NCBI GenBank assembly: GCA_937966555.1
Contig: CALCLY010000029.1
Span: forward strand, 34,839 to 98,838
Length of the DNA: 64,000 nucleotides
Source: CALCLY01 sp900552775
GTDB lineage: Bacteria; Bacillota; Clostridia; UMGS1883; UMGS1540
Direction of reading: 5' to 3'
Each line of letters opens with the position of its first letter. The stretch's first letter is position 1. This document shows positions 50,501 through 58,851 of this stretch, piece by piece. Made by a program: the position numbers and the translations under genes. The notes under the pieces were generated by a model. That model saw only the letters and a program-made list of their open reading frames with translations, searched no databases and was not told where the DNA came from.

Positions 50501-51100
50501 TATCTCATTCCCTTCGGTGCTAAACTTTGCAGTCATATAGTAGACGGCGCACAGATTGAAGCCGGAGAAGAACTTACCGAAGGATCGATAAATCCGCACG
50601 ATCTCCTGAGAATTAAGGGCGCACATGCGGTTTATGATTACCTTATCACCGAAGTACAAAAGGTTTACCGTCAACAGGGTGTTGATATTGCGGATAAGCA
50701 TATTGAGGTTATTGCGCGTCAGATGATGAGAAAAGTTCGCATCGAAGACGGAGCCGACACAAAACTTTTGGCGGGAACGCTTGAAGACAGACTCGTATTT
50801 GAAAAGATATGCGAAGAGGAAATTGAGAAGGGCAATGAGCCGCCTAAGGCTAAGGATGTTCTGCTCGGTATCACAAAAGCAGCGCTTGCTACAGATTCCT
50901 TCCTCTCTGCCGCTTCGTTCCAGGAAACAACAAGGGTATTGACAGATGCGGCAATTCGCGGTAAAATAGATCCGTTGGTAGGTCTTAAAGAAAACGTAAT
51001 TATCGGTAAGCTTATTCCTGCCGGAACAGGCGTGCCGAAATACAGAGATATTTCCATTGAAACGGAGAACGATGATGAAGAATCAGCAGTGGTTCAGTAA
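47567..51100 (+). CDS. rpoC: DNA-directed RNA polymerase beta' subunit
   Basis: RpoC carries the catalytic magnesium: the sequence FNADFDGDQMAVHVP lies near residue 445. The zinc-binding clamp ligands are CHCGKYKRIRFKGIVCDRCG near 60-80. Later segments YGANMASGELVNVGESVGII (near 883) with VGVCAHC before it, and TFHTGGVAGGDITQGLPRVE (near 915), are the second zinc region and trigger-loop neighbourhood. The length of 1177 is typical for Bacillota, without large insertions. GTG 47567 follows GGGGGA. It lies 26 bases after rpoB. Confidence 0.98.
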   Translation: MLEFNTFEAIQIGLASPEKIREWSHGEVKKPETINYRTLKPEPDGLFCERIFGPTRDWECHCGKYKRIRFKGIVCDRCGVEVTRAKVRRERMGHIELAAPVSHIWYFKGSPSRLALMVNISPSDLEKVLYFAAYIVIDPGKTDLVKTQILNEREYREHEEKFGEGSFRAAMGAEAIKELLKEIDVEALASELREEADATQGQKKIRIIKRLEVVESFRHSGNKPEWMIMDVVPVIPPEIRPMVQLDGGRFATSDLNDLYRRVINRNNRLKRLLELGAPDIIVRNEKRMLQEAVDALIDNGRRGRPVTGPGNRPLKSLSDMLKGKQGRFRQNLLGKRVDYSGRSVIVVGPELKIYQCGLPKEMALELFKPFVMKRLVNNGLAHNIKSAKRMVERVRPEVWDVLDEVIREHPVMLNRAPTLHRLGIQAFEPVLVEGKALKLHPLVCTAFNADFDGDQMAVHVPLSPEAQSEARFLMLSANNLLKPQDGRPVAVPTQDMILGSYYLTIVREDEKGAGKRFSSFTEAKLAYENDEVSLHAPIKVINTKIIDGVEKSKLIDATVGQIIFNEDIPQDLGFVDRSNPENEFDLEISFLVTKKQLGKIIDRCIKTHSITETAELLDKIKSLGYKFSTKGAITISVNDIVVPEAKATYLAEAEEQVEKITKMFKRGTLTDEERYTRVISTWEETVKKVTDALMDSLDELNPIYMMANSGARGSVNQIRQLAGMRGLMADTQGRTVEIPIRACFRDGLNVLEYFISSHGARKGLADTALRTADSGYLTRRLVDVSQEVIIREDDCGSTHGITVSDIKEGNAIIETLTERLIGRVPIYDVCHPETGEVIAPANVMMTEDVAKAITDAGVHSVEIRSILGCRAKVGVCAHCYGANMASGELVNVGESVGIIAAQSIGEPGTQLTMRTFHTGGVAGGDITQGLPRVEELFEARSPKGLAIIAEHGGTVEIVNKEKKREVVVTDNEEGYSQTYLIPFGAKLCSHIVDGAQIEAGEELTEGSINPHDLLRIKGAHAVYDYLITEVQKVYRQQGVDIADKHIEVIARQMMRKVRIEDGADTKLLAGTLEDRLVFEKICEEEIEKGNEPPKAKDVLLGITKAALATDSFLSAASFQETTRVLTDAAIRGKIDPLVGLKENVIIGKLIPAGTGVPKYRDISIETENDDEESAVVQ

Positions 51101-51126
51101 ATCGTCTCGGATATTCGGAGGACAAT

Positions 51127-51366
51127 ATGCAGCTTGATTTAAGCGATAGTATTACGGGACTTAAACAGTCCGTTAAAGCAGTTAAAAGCGGCGCGGCGGC
51201 AAAGGCATATGTCGCCGCGGACGCGGACGCGCATGTCCGTGAACCGTTTATAGAAATGTGCCGTGAGTATAATGTGCCGGTTGAATTTTGTGAAACTTGT
51301 GCACAGCTTGGCAGTGCCTGCGGAATAGAAGTGGGCGCCGCCGTTGCAGTTGTGAAAAAGGGCTGA
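51127..51366 (+). CDS. L7Ae/L30e/S12e-family ribosome-associated protein (YbxF-like)
   Basis: This 79-residue protein has the L7Ae RNA-binding fold: VKSGAAAKAYVAADADAHVR (10-30) and VEFCETCAQLGSACGIEVGA (45-70). In Bacillota an equivalent gene (YbxF, also called RplGB) lies between rpoC and rpsL and binds kink-turn RNA. The position 26 bases after rpoC and before rpsL is therefore as expected. AGGACA-type sequence GGAGGACAAT precedes ATG 51127. Its precise RNA target is unknown. Confidence 0.93.
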   Translation: MQLDLSDSITGLKQSVKAVKSGAAAKAYVAADADAHVREPFIEMCREYNVPVEFCETCAQLGSACGIEVGAAVAVVKKG

Positions 51367-51411
51367 TGCCTTTTTCAAATATATATTTTATTTACGGAGG
51401 TGAAATTCAGA

Positions 51412-51825
51412 ATGCCAACCTTTAATCAATTGGTACGTAAGGGCAGAGAAACAAGCATTTACAAATCTACTTCTCCTGCGCTGCAGAAAGGTCTTAACTC
51501 TCTTAAAAAAGAGCTTACGGATCAGAGCGCGCCTCAGAAAAGAGGAGTATGCACGGCTGTAAAGACGATGACTCCCAAAAAGCCTAACTCAGCTCTTCGT
51601 AAAATTGCCAGAGTTCGTCTCAGCAACGGTATAGAAGTAACGGCTTATATTCCCGGTGTTGGTCACAACCTGCAGGAACATAGCGTTGTTCTTATCAGAG
51701 GCGGAAGAGTTAAGGATCTCCCTGGTGTAAGATACCATATAATCAGGGGAACGCTTGACGCGGCCGGTGTTGCAAACAGAAACCAGGCCAGAAGCAGGTA
51801 TGGTGCAAAGAAACCCAAAAAATAA
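51412..51825 (+). CDS. rpsL: 30S ribosomal protein S12
   Basis: S12 lies at the decoding centre. The sequence MPTFNQLVRKGRETSIYKST begins the protein. TPKKPNSALRKIARVRLSNG and GGRVKDLPGVRYHIIRGTLD are the streptomycin-site loops and keep the ordinary Lys residues. I choose ATG 51412 (137 residues) because GGAGGTG at 51395-51401 lies upstream; the GTG at 51400 is part of that site. Length is normal. Confidence 0.98.
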   Translation: MPTFNQLVRKGRETSIYKSTSPALQKGLNSLKKELTDQSAPQKRGVCTAVKTMTPKKPNSALRKIARVRLSNGIEVTAYIPGVGHNLQEHSVVLIRGGRVKDLPGVRYHIIRGTLDAAGVANRNQARSRYGAKKPKK

Positions 51826-51840
51826 TACCTGTACGAAAAA

Positions 51841-51866
51841 TTGAGAAACCCAAGGTAGTTTCTCAA
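51841..51866 (+). promoter_or_regulatory. Inverted repeat between rpsL and rpsG
   Basis: TTGAGAAAC (51841-51849) and GTTTCTCAA (51858-51866) form a perfect 9-bp stem with an 8-base loop. No T-run follows, so it is not a terminator. A regulatory or processing element, possibly for S7 control, is an inference. Confidence 0.5.
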
Positions 51867-51980
51867 GGTGTGACGTACGGTTTATATATATTTAGAACGT
51901 AAGTTGCACTGACAAAGCAAAAAAAGAAAGGCTTTGAGTACCTATGAATTCATTAAATTTTTGTGAAGGAGGGAAGTAAA

Positions 51981-52451
51981 GTGCCCAGAAGAGGTTTTAT
52001 TCCTAAAAGAGATGTATTGCCCGACCCGCTTTATAACGATAAGGTTGTAACACGCCTTATAAACAACATAATGCTGGACGGTAAAAAGGGTGTAGCCCAG
52101 AAAATCGTGTATGATGCATTTGACATCATCCGTGAAAAAACAGGTAAGGAGCCGCTTGAGGTGTTCAATCAGGCAATGGAAAACATCATGCCCGTATTGG
52201 AGGTAAAAGCACGCCGTGTCGGCGGTGCGACATACCAGGTACCGATGGAGGTCCGTCCCGAAAGACGTCAGACGCTTGGTCTGAGATGGCTTACGTCATA
52301 TTCTCGTTCCAGAAATGAGAGAACAATGTGCGAAAGACTCGCAGGTGAACTGATGGACGCCGTAAATAATGTCGGCGGTGCTGTTAAAAAACGCGAAGAC
52401 ACGCACAAAATGGCAGAGGCAAACAAAGCTTTTGCTCACTACAGATGGTAA
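51981..52451 (+). CDS. rpsG: 30S ribosomal protein S7
   Basis: S7 starts small-subunit head assembly by binding 16S rRNA. The sequence MPRRGFIPKRDVLPDPLYND is the usual start and gives 156 residues, the canonical length. I choose GTG 51981, after AAGGAGGG; the GTG at 51963 belongs to a longer open frame that includes that site. Internal KARRVGGATYQVPMEVRPER and LTSYSRSRNERTMCERLAGE are conserved. The gene lies between rpsL and fusA as in other bacteria. Confidence 0.98.
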   Translation: MPRRGFIPKRDVLPDPLYNDKVVTRLINNIMLDGKKGVAQKIVYDAFDIIREKTGKEPLEVFNQAMENIMPVLEVKARRVGGATYQVPMEVRPERRQTLGLRWLTSYSRSRNERTMCERLAGELMDAVNNVGGAVKKREDTHKMAEANKAFAHYRW

Positions 52452-52516
52452 TAAAAGCAGCGTAATATACGCAGTGCTTTTTAGACCGCAAATTCTCATC
52501 GGAAGGAGGAGTATTT

Positions 52517-54589
52517 TTGCCAAGAGAATTTTCATTGGAAAAAACAAGAAATATAGGTATTATGGCGCATATCGATGCCGGTAAAACCACTACTACGGAA
52601 CGTATTCTGTTTTACACAGGCAGAGTTCATAAAATAGGCGAGGTACACGAAGGTGCCGCTACGATGGACTGGATGGAGCAGGAGCAGGAGAGAGGTATCA
52701 CAATTACTTCCGCTGCTACAACCGCTCAGTGGAAAGGTCACCGTATAAACATCATCGATACCCCGGGACACGTTGACTTTACTGTTGAAGTTGAGCGTTC
52801 ACTCCGTGTTCTTGACGGTTCCGTCACGGTATTCTGCGCTAAGGGCGGCGTTGAGCCGCAGTCCGAAAACGTTTGGAGACAGGCTGATAAATATAAAGTT
52901 CCCAGAATGGCTTATGTAAATAAGATGGATATAATGGGTGCTGATTTTTACAATGTTGTCCAGATGATGAAGGACAGACTTCAGTGTAACGCTGTGCCGA
53001 TTCAGCTCCCGATAGGATCTGAGGACAGCTTTAAAGGTCTTATAGACCTCGTTACAATGAAGGCATATGTTTACTACGATGATCTCGGAAAAGACGAGAG
53101 AATCGAAGAAATCCCCGCTGATATGAAGGACAAGGCTGATGAATATCATGCAGCTCTTCTCGAATCTGTTGCAGAGCAGGATGAAGAACTTATGATGAAG
53201 TACCTCGACGGCGAGGAAATTACAGTAGATGAAATCAAAAAAACCATAAGAAAAGCTACAATAGCAAACGAAATGGTTCCGGTTCTCTGCGGAACATCGT
53301 ACAGAAACAAAGGCGTTCAGAACCTTCTTGACGCAGTTGTTGACTACATGCCCGCACCGACGGACATTCCCCCAATTGAGGGTATCATTCCCGGAACGGA
53401 TGAAGAGACAGTTCGGCATTCAAGTGACGAAGAACCTTTCTCGGCTTTGGCGTTTAAGATTATGACAGACCCCTATGTAGGTAAGCTTTGCTTCTTCAGA
53501 GTATACTCCGGTACACTCACAAAAGGTTCTGCCGTATATAACTCCACAAAGGATAAAAACGAGAGAATCGGAAGAATACTTCAGATGCACGCAAACGACA
53601 GAAAGGATATAGACGTTGTTTATTCCGGAGATATTGCTGCAGCTGTAGGACTTAAGAACACCGGAACGGGTGACACGCTCTGCGATGAAAATAATCCCGT
53701 TATCCTGGAGTCAATGGAATTCCCGGAACCGGTTATCCGTGTTGCTATCGAGCCTAAGACCAAAGCAGGTCAGGAAAAGATGGGCATAGCTCTTGCAAAG
53801 CTGGCTGAAGAGGATCCGACATTCCGTGCTTATACGGACGAGGAAACAGGTCAGACTATTATTGCAGGTATGGGCGAGCTCCATCTTGAAATTATTGTTG
53901 ACCGTCTGCTTCGCGAATTTAAGGTTGAAGCTAATGTCGGTAAGCCGCAGGTTTCCTACAAGGAAGCTATACGCAAGCCGGTTAAGGTTGACCATAAATA
54001 CGCAAGACAGTCAGGCGGTAAAGGTCAGTACGGTCACGTTGTTATCGAAATGGAACCGCAGGAACCCGGCAAGGGCTACGAATTTGTTAACAAAATCGTC
54101 GGCGGTGCTATTCCGAAAGAGTATATTCCCGCAGTTGACGCAGGTATACAGGGTGCTATGCAGAACGGTGTTCTCGCAGGCTACAACGTAGTTGACGTTA
54201 AGGTAACTCTTGTTGACGGTTCATATCATGAGGTTGACTCCTCTGAAATGGCGTTCAAGATTGCAGCTTCCATGGCATTCAAGGAAGGCTGCCGCAAGGG
54301 TGATCCGGTATTGAAAGAACCTATTATGAAAGTTGACGTAATCGTTCCTGAGGAATACATGGGCGACGTTATGGGCGACTTGAACTCTCGCCGCGGACAG
54401 ATCCAGGGCATGGAGGCAAGACCCGGTGCACAGTCGATTTCCGCTTTTGTACCGCTTTCCGAAATGTTCGGATATGCAACCGATCTGCGTTCCAAAACGC
54501 AGGGCAGAGGTCAGTACACAATGCAGCCCAGCCACTATGAGGAAGTTCCCAAGAGCATTATGGAAGACATCATAAACGGAAGAAAATAA
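52517..54589 (+). CDS. fusA: Elongation factor G
   Basis: EF-G is the GTPase that moves tRNA and mRNA through the ribosome. The G motifs are MAHIDAGKTTTTERIL (P-loop, about 17), DTPGHVDF (switch II, about 82), and NKMD (about 136). The domain IV loop region (AVDAGIQGAMQNGVLAGYNV) is conserved near 535-555. Length is 690. The TTG start at 52517 has AAGGAGGA upstream. No fusidic-acid-site change was examined. Confidence 0.98.
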   Translation: MPREFSLEKTRNIGIMAHIDAGKTTTTERILFYTGRVHKIGEVHEGAATMDWMEQEQERGITITSAATTAQWKGHRINIIDTPGHVDFTVEVERSLRVLDGSVTVFCAKGGVEPQSENVWRQADKYKVPRMAYVNKMDIMGADFYNVVQMMKDRLQCNAVPIQLPIGSEDSFKGLIDLVTMKAYVYYDDLGKDERIEEIPADMKDKADEYHAALLESVAEQDEELMMKYLDGEEITVDEIKKTIRKATIANEMVPVLCGTSYRNKGVQNLLDAVVDYMPAPTDIPPIEGIIPGTDEETVRHSSDEEPFSALAFKIMTDPYVGKLCFFRVYSGTLTKGSAVYNSTKDKNERIGRILQMHANDRKDIDVVYSGDIAAAVGLKNTGTGDTLCDENNPVILESMEFPEPVIRVAIEPKTKAGQEKMGIALAKLAEEDPTFRAYTDEETGQTIIAGMGELHLEIIVDRLLREFKVEANVGKPQVSYKEAIRKPVKVDHKYARQSGGKGQYGHVVIEMEPQEPGKGYEFVNKIVGGAIPKEYIPAVDAGIQGAMQNGVLAGYNVVDVKVTLVDGSYHEVDSSEMAFKIAASMAFKEGCRKGDPVLKEPIMKVDVIVPEEYMGDVMGDLNSRRGQIQGMEARPGAQSISAFVPLSEMFGYATDLRSKTQGRGQYTMQPSHYEEVPKSIMEDIINGRK

Positions 54590-54616
54590 TATTTTTCGAT
54601 AAAAATTAAAAAAATA

Positions 54617-54645
54617 TTGATTTTTTTCTGATTTTATATTAAAAT
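54617..54645 (+). promoter_or_regulatory. Candidate extra promoter for tuf
   Basis: TTGATT (54617-54622) and TAAAAT (54640-54645) are 17 bases apart in the AT-rich fusA-tuf gap. The site would allow tuf to be transcribed on its own. Confidence 0.55.
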
Positions 54646-54688
54646 AGTATTAAATTAATTATTTGTAATTAAAGGAGGCAAATTTACA

Positions 54689-55891
54689 ATGGCAAAAGCT
54701 AAATATGAAAGAACCAAACCCCATGTAAACATTGGTACTATCGGTCACGTTGACCATGGTAAGACAACTCTCACAGCTGCAATCACAAAGGTACTCTCGT
54801 TCCAGGGCAAAGCTCAGTTTGAGGATTACTCAATGATTGATAAGGCTCCCGAGGAGAGAGAAAGAGGTATCACGATTAACACAGCTCACGTTGAGTACGA
54901 AACAGATACACGTCACTACGCTCACGTTGACTGCCCGGGACATGCTGACTACGTTAAGAACATGATCACAGGTGCTGCTCAGATGGACGGCGCTATCCTC
55001 GTTGTTTCCGCAGCAGACGGTCCTATGCCCCAGACAAGAGAGCATATCCTTCTTGCTCGTCAGGTTGGCGTTCCCTACATCGTTGTATTCCTTAACAAAA
55101 AGGATCAGGTTGACGATCCCGAGCTCTTAGAGCTTGTTGAGATGGAAATCCGTGAACTCCTCAACGAATACGAGTTCCCGGGTGACGAGATCCCGATTGT
55201 TGCAGGTTCTGCACTTCAGGCTCTTGAATGCACATCCACAGATCCTTCAGATCCCGCATACGCTCCTATCTTAGAGCTCATGCAGAAGGTTGACGAATAT
55301 ATTCCGGCTCCGAAGAGAGACACAGAGCTCAACTTCCTTATGCCTGTCGAGGACGTATTCTCCATCACAGGTCGTGGTACTGTTGCTACAGGCAGAGTTG
55401 AGAGAGGTGTTGCTCACGTTGGCGACGAAGTAGAAATCGTTGGTCTTACAGACGAAAAGAGAAAAGTTGTTATCACAGGTCTTGAGATGTTCAGAAAATC
55501 ACTTGATGACGCTCAGGCTGGTGACAACGTTGGTGCTCTTCTCCGTGGTGTACAGAGAGACGAGATCGAAAGAGGCCAGGTTCTTGCTAAACCCGGTTCA
55601 ATTCATCCGCACACAAAGTTTAAAGGTCAGGTTTACGTTTTGAATAAAGACGAGGGTGGTCGTCACACTCCTTTCTTCAACAACTACAGACCGCAGTTCT
55701 ATTTCAGAACAACTGACGTTACGGGCGTTATCACACTTCCCGAGGGCGTTGAAATGTGCATGCCTGGCGACCATGTAACAATGGACGTTGAGCTTATCAC
55801 ACCTATCGCTATCGAAGAAGGACTTCGTTTCGCTATCCGTGAGGGCGGCAGAACGGTTGGTTCCGGCGTTGTAAGTGCTATAAACGAATAA
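54689..55891 (+). CDS. tuf: Elongation factor Tu
   Basis: EF-Tu carries aminoacyl-tRNA to the ribosome. The G motifs are IGHVDHGKTTLTAAI (about 18), DCPGHADYVKNMITGA (about 81) and NKKDQVDD (about 136). The elongation-factor end is INE. The length of 400 is standard. The GTPase His in the DCPGHAD motif is intact. AAAGGAGG precedes ATG 54689, and codons are strongly biased to frequent ones, as expected for a very abundant protein. Confidence 0.98.
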   Translation: MAKAKYERTKPHVNIGTIGHVDHGKTTLTAAITKVLSFQGKAQFEDYSMIDKAPEERERGITINTAHVEYETDTRHYAHVDCPGHADYVKNMITGAAQMDGAILVVSAADGPMPQTREHILLARQVGVPYIVVFLNKKDQVDDPELLELVEMEIRELLNEYEFPGDEIPIVAGSALQALECTSTDPSDPAYAPILELMQKVDEYIPAPKRDTELNFLMPVEDVFSITGRGTVATGRVERGVAHVGDEVEIVGLTDEKRKVVITGLEMFRKSLDDAQAGDNVGALLRGVQRDEIERGQVLAKPGSIHPHTKFKGQVYVLNKDEGGRHTPFFNNYRPQFYFRTTDVTGVITLPEGVEMCMPGDHVTMDVELITPIAIEEGLRFAIREGGRTVGSGVVSAINE

Positions 55892-55920
55892 TTTAAATTT
55901 GTGAAAAGCAAATAAATGGC

Positions 55921-55978
55921 ACCCCGCCATGCTTAAACCATGACCATTTGTGTGGCATGGGGACAAGTATGGCGGGGT
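55921..55978 (+). terminator. Large inverted repeat after tuf, with alternative pairing
   Basis: ACCCCGCCAT (55921-55930) pairs with ATGGCGGGGT (55969-55978) around a 38-base loop, followed by a T-rich stretch. Within it CCATGC (55927-55932) can instead pair with GCATGG (55955-55960). Both foldings cannot form at once. Confidence 0.55.
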
Positions 55979-56023
55979 TGTGTTTTAATTTATTTAATGA
56001 AAAATTCAGTTAGGAGTGATAAA

Positions 56024-56512
56024 ATGGAAAGAAGGGATAAGTGCAATTATTACCTTGACATAGCGGAAACGGTGATGGAGCGCGGAACATGTCTGCGCAG
56101 AAATTACGGGGCAATTATAGTTAAGAATGATGAAATAATTTCAAGCGGCTACTCGGGTGCTCCGAGAGGACGCAAAAACTGCATGGATCTGGGATGCTGC
56201 CGCAGAGAACAGCTGAATGTTCCGAGAGGGCAAAGATATGAGCTTTGCAGAAGTGTTCACGCAGAAGCAAATGCAATAATAAGTGCGGCAAGAAACGAAA
56301 TGATTGGTGCAACACTGTATTTGGCAGGAAAAACCATGGATACGGGGGAGCTTGTGCCGGATGCATCAGCATGTGCGATGTGCAAAAGAATGATTATAAA
56401 CGCAGGAATAAGTATGGTTGTAATCAGAGTTACAAGAGATGAGTATAACATAATAGATGTGAATGAATGGATTGAGAATGACGATTCTCTTTCCGATAAG
56501 CTTGGATATTAG
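56024..56512 (+). CDS. dCMP deaminase-family protein
   Basis: This 162-residue zinc enzyme has the cytidine/deoxycytidylate deaminase motif HAEANAIISAA (about 78) and the Cys pair in DASACAMCKRMI (about 113). It resembles ComEB/deoxycytidylate deaminase, making dUMP from dCMP for thymidylate synthesis. ATG 56024 is chosen because TAGGAGTGA precedes it; a longer open frame starts at 55940 inside the inverted repeat. It may be cotranscribed with the MgtC-like gene after 12 bases. ComE competence partners are not visible. Confidence 0.92.
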   Translation: MERRDKCNYYLDIAETVMERGTCLRRNYGAIIVKNDEIISSGYSGAPRGRKNCMDLGCCRREQLNVPRGQRYELCRSVHAEANAIISAARNEMIGATLYLAGKTMDTGELVPDASACAMCKRMIINAGISMVVIRVTRDEYNIIDVNEWIENDDSLSDKLGY

Positions 56513-56524
56513 GAGTGATAACTT

Positions 56525-57208
56525 TTGGAATATATATTGGTTGAGTTTGAATATGTGCTTAGAATAATAATTGCCGGTATTTGCGGTGCGGTTATCGGTT
56601 ATGAGCGCAAAAGCAGGCTTAAAGAGGCGGGTGTCAGAACGCACTTTATAGTGGCTCTTGCCTCGGCGCTTATGATGATTGTTTCAAAATACGGGTTTTC
56701 CGATCTCAGCGAAGGAACAACCGGAATACGCGGCGCAGACCCGGCGCGAATCGCGGCGGCGATTGTATCGGGCGTCGGCTTTCTCGGCGCGGGAGCGATA
56801 TTTGTCAGAAAGCAGATAATTCAGGGGCTTACCACCGCCGCAGGCATTTGGGCAACCTCGGGCGTCGGCATGGCAATAGGCGCGGGTATGTATTTTCTCG
56901 GCATTTTCTCGGCTGTTATCATACTTTTCGTGCAGATTTTTCTCCATAAAACAACATGGTTTACAAAGAAAATCCCTGTTTCGGAGAATATTTCGGTGGT
57001 TGCCGAAAACAGCGGAGAGATATTTGACAGTATTTTAAAAACGCTTAAAGACAATTCTCTTGATGTTTTAAGCATCACGAGCGAAATATCGGAAAACGAA
57101 AAGCTTATGACGCTTAACATGAGCCTTAAGGTTCCGTACAGCTTTGACGTGCCGCATGTCGTTTCGCTTTTTGCCGGGCATCCCGGTGTGAGGTCGGTTG
57201 ATATATGA
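56525..57208 (+). CDS. MgtC/SapB-family membrane protein
   Basis: The 227-residue protein has the MgtC pattern: an N-terminal hydrophobic region with ICGAVIGYERKSRLKEAGVR and THFIVALASALMMIVSKYGF, then IAAAIVSGVGFLGAGAIFVR and TAAGIWATSGVGMAIGAGMY, making about five membrane segments in 145 residues. The C-terminal 75 residues form a small ACT-like soluble domain. Members occur in many bacteria and affect Mg2+ limitation or virulence, without being transporters. The TTG start 56525 follows AGGAGTGA, and the gene overlaps the AlkD gene by 4 bases. Confidence 0.92.
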   Translation: MEYILVEFEYVLRIIIAGICGAVIGYERKSRLKEAGVRTHFIVALASALMMIVSKYGFSDLSEGTTGIRGADPARIAAAIVSGVGFLGAGAIFVRKQIIQGLTTAAGIWATSGVGMAIGAGMYFLGIFSAVIILFVQIFLHKTTWFTKKIPVSENISVVAENSGEIFDSILKTLKDNSLDVLSITSEISENEKLMTLNMSLKVPYSFDVPHVVSLFAGHPGVRSVDI

Positions 57209-57882
57209 ATGATTTGCAGAAAAAAATGTTTGAACTCCGCGATGATTCATACAGAGATTTTCATGCAAAGCTTATTCCGAATATTTCGCATGAAAGAATT
57301 ATCGGCATAAGGACACCTGTTTTACGGAAATTTGCGTCTGATTTTGCCCGTGACTCAAAAAGCACTGATTTCTTAAACGAGTTGCCGCATACATACTACG
57401 AAGAAAATAATCTTCATGCTTTTATGATTGAAAAGATAAAAGATTTTGATGAAGCGCTTTTAAGAACAGAGCAGTTTTTGCCTTATGTGGATAACTGGGC
57501 AACCTGTGATGCTTTTTCACCCAAGGTATTTGGAAAGTATCCGGAAAAAATCCTTGCGTATGCAGGAAAGTGGATTAAATCAGATAAAACATATACTGTC
57601 CGTTACGGAATAGGCGTTTTTATGAGGTATTTTCTTGACGATCATTTTGATAAAAAGTTTATGGACGAAATAACCGCTGTAAGAAGTGATGAGTATTATG
57701 TTAATATGATGATTGCATGGTATTTTGCAACTGCGCTTGCAAAGCAGTATGAAGCTGCGCTGGATGTGCTGAAAAAACGCAGTTTATCTCCGTGGACACA
57801 TAATAAGGCTATTCAAAAAGCACGTGAAAGCCATAGGATAACAACTGAGCAAAAAGAATATCTGAATTCTTTGAAAGTATAA
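57205..57882 (+). CDS. DNA alkylation repair protein, AlkD-like HEAT-repeat family
   Basis: The 225-residue protein resembles the DNA alkylation repair enzymes of the AlkD type, made of HEAT-like repeats. Typical pieces are ERIIGIRTPVLRKFASDFAR, VDNWATCDAFSPKVFGKYPE near 95 with the Asp-Asn-Trp triplet used in base recognition, and IKSDKTYTVRYGIGVFMRYF near 127. It is a glycosylase for N3- and N7-alkylpurines in the known members. Activity here is inferred by family. Confidence 0.9.
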   Translation: MNDLQKKMFELRDDSYRDFHAKLIPNISHERIIGIRTPVLRKFASDFARDSKSTDFLNELPHTYYEENNLHAFMIEKIKDFDEALLRTEQFLPYVDNWATCDAFSPKVFGKYPEKILAYAGKWIKSDKTYTVRYGIGVFMRYFLDDHFDKKFMDEITAVRSDEYYVNMMIAWYFATALAKQYEAALDVLKKRSLSPWTHNKAIQKARESHRITTEQKEYLNSLKV

Positions 57883-57894
57883 ATTAAAGCAACA

Positions 57895-57936
57895 AAAATG
57901 GTGCAGCAAAACAATTTCGTTTTGCTGCACCATTTT
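57895..57936. terminator. Bidirectional terminator
   Basis: AAAATGGTGCAGCAAAAC (57895-57912) pairs perfectly with GTTTTGCTGCACCATTTT (57919-57936), an 18-bp stem with a 6-base loop. It stops both the AlkD-like gene and the converging membrane-protein gene. Confidence 0.95.
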
Positions 57937-57961
57937 GAATTTTTAAAAAACTGACTGTGTT

Positions 57962-58780
57962 TTACTCTTGTGGCTTATTATCGACAGCAGAAGCATCCTC
58001 GGTAGGTTCTGCCGTAACTTCAACAGTAGGAGCCTGCTGTGTATCTGTGCATGCACATCTGTAACCTTCCGGAACGGGTCTGCCGCAATTGGGGCAGAAA
58101 TGAGACGGTTTCCCGCTAAAATTGTATCCGAAGCTGCCTGTCATTCTGTCGCGCATTTCGGCTGCGGCTGTTATCTCTTTGTACATGCCGATGTCAACAA
58201 AACCGCAGAACAAAGGGAAAAACAGAATGAAACCGATTTCGATACATAAAGTAACAAGAGCGCCGAGCAGGGGTATCTGTACTAAAATACCGCAAACCAC
58301 GAATACCAGAAGAACAATGAGAAGCTTTAAAAAATCTGCCAAGAAAAGCTGACCTTTGTAGCCCTGTGTACGATGCATTGAGGTTTTAAGCGCATTTGTT
58401 GCGTTTATTGAATCATTTTCGAGCAGAATGTACGGTGTAAGTTTATATGAATAAGATTTAATAATGTTCATAACGGGTACAAATGCCCAAATCAAACACC
58501 AGAGATCACACCAGCCCATGCCGGCTATTCTGCGGATATGATCTTTTCCGCCTTCAAATATTTGCTTCGGTTCAACTTCTTTTCCGTCAAATCCGCGCAG
58601 CATAATATTTATTCCGCCTAATCTGAGAACACAGAAAATCGGATAAAACAGTACAAATATAATGCAGTTGAGCGCCGCGTTGAGTATTTGGAGCAATGAT
58701 ACAAGCAGTGTATAGCCCCAAAGCTTTGTGGGTTTTTCAAGCAGCTTTTGCCAAGCGTTTTTAAAAACTTTAGTTACCAT
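57962..58780 (-). CDS. DUF975-like membrane protein with zinc ribbon
   Basis: The 272-residue protein has several hydrophobic segments (about 20-60, 100-120, 150-215) in the pattern of DUF975/Yip1-like membrane proteins. The last part holds a zinc ribbon FCPNCGRPVPEGYRCAC (about 233-250), then an acidic Ala/Glu/Thr-rich tail. I choose ATG 58780 after GAGAGAGG; the GTG at 58789 lies next to that site. A consensus minus-strand promoter (TTGACA at 58839-58834, 17 bases, TAAAAT at 58816-58811) precedes it. Function unknown; zinc-ribbon tails on membrane proteins suggest protein contacts. Confidence 0.82.
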   Translation of the reverse strand: MVTKVFKNAWQKLLEKPTKLWGYTLLVSLLQILNAALNCIIFVLFYPIFCVLRLGGINIMLRGFDGKEVEPKQIFEGGKDHIRRIAGMGWCDLWCLIWAFVPVMNIIKSYSYKLTPYILLENDSINATNALKTSMHRTQGYKGQLFLADFLKLLIVLLVFVVCGILVQIPLLGALVTLCIEIGFILFFPLFCGFVDIGMYKEITAAAEMRDRMTGSFGYNFSGKPSHFCPNCGRPVPEGYRCACTDTQQAPTVEVTAEPTEDASAVDNKPQE

Positions 58781-58810
58781 ATCAAACACCTCTCTCTTTA
58801 GTATAATACT

Positions 58811-58839
58811 ATTTTACTCATTCTTTTACTTTTTGTCAA
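58811..58839 (-). promoter_or_regulatory. Promoter of the zinc-ribbon membrane protein gene
   Basis: On the minus strand TTGACA (58839-58834) and TAAAAT (58816-58811) are 17 bases apart. The site lies 13 bases downstream of the end of the AraC gene. Confidence 0.82.
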
Positions 58840-58851
58840 CCTCTAAAACCA

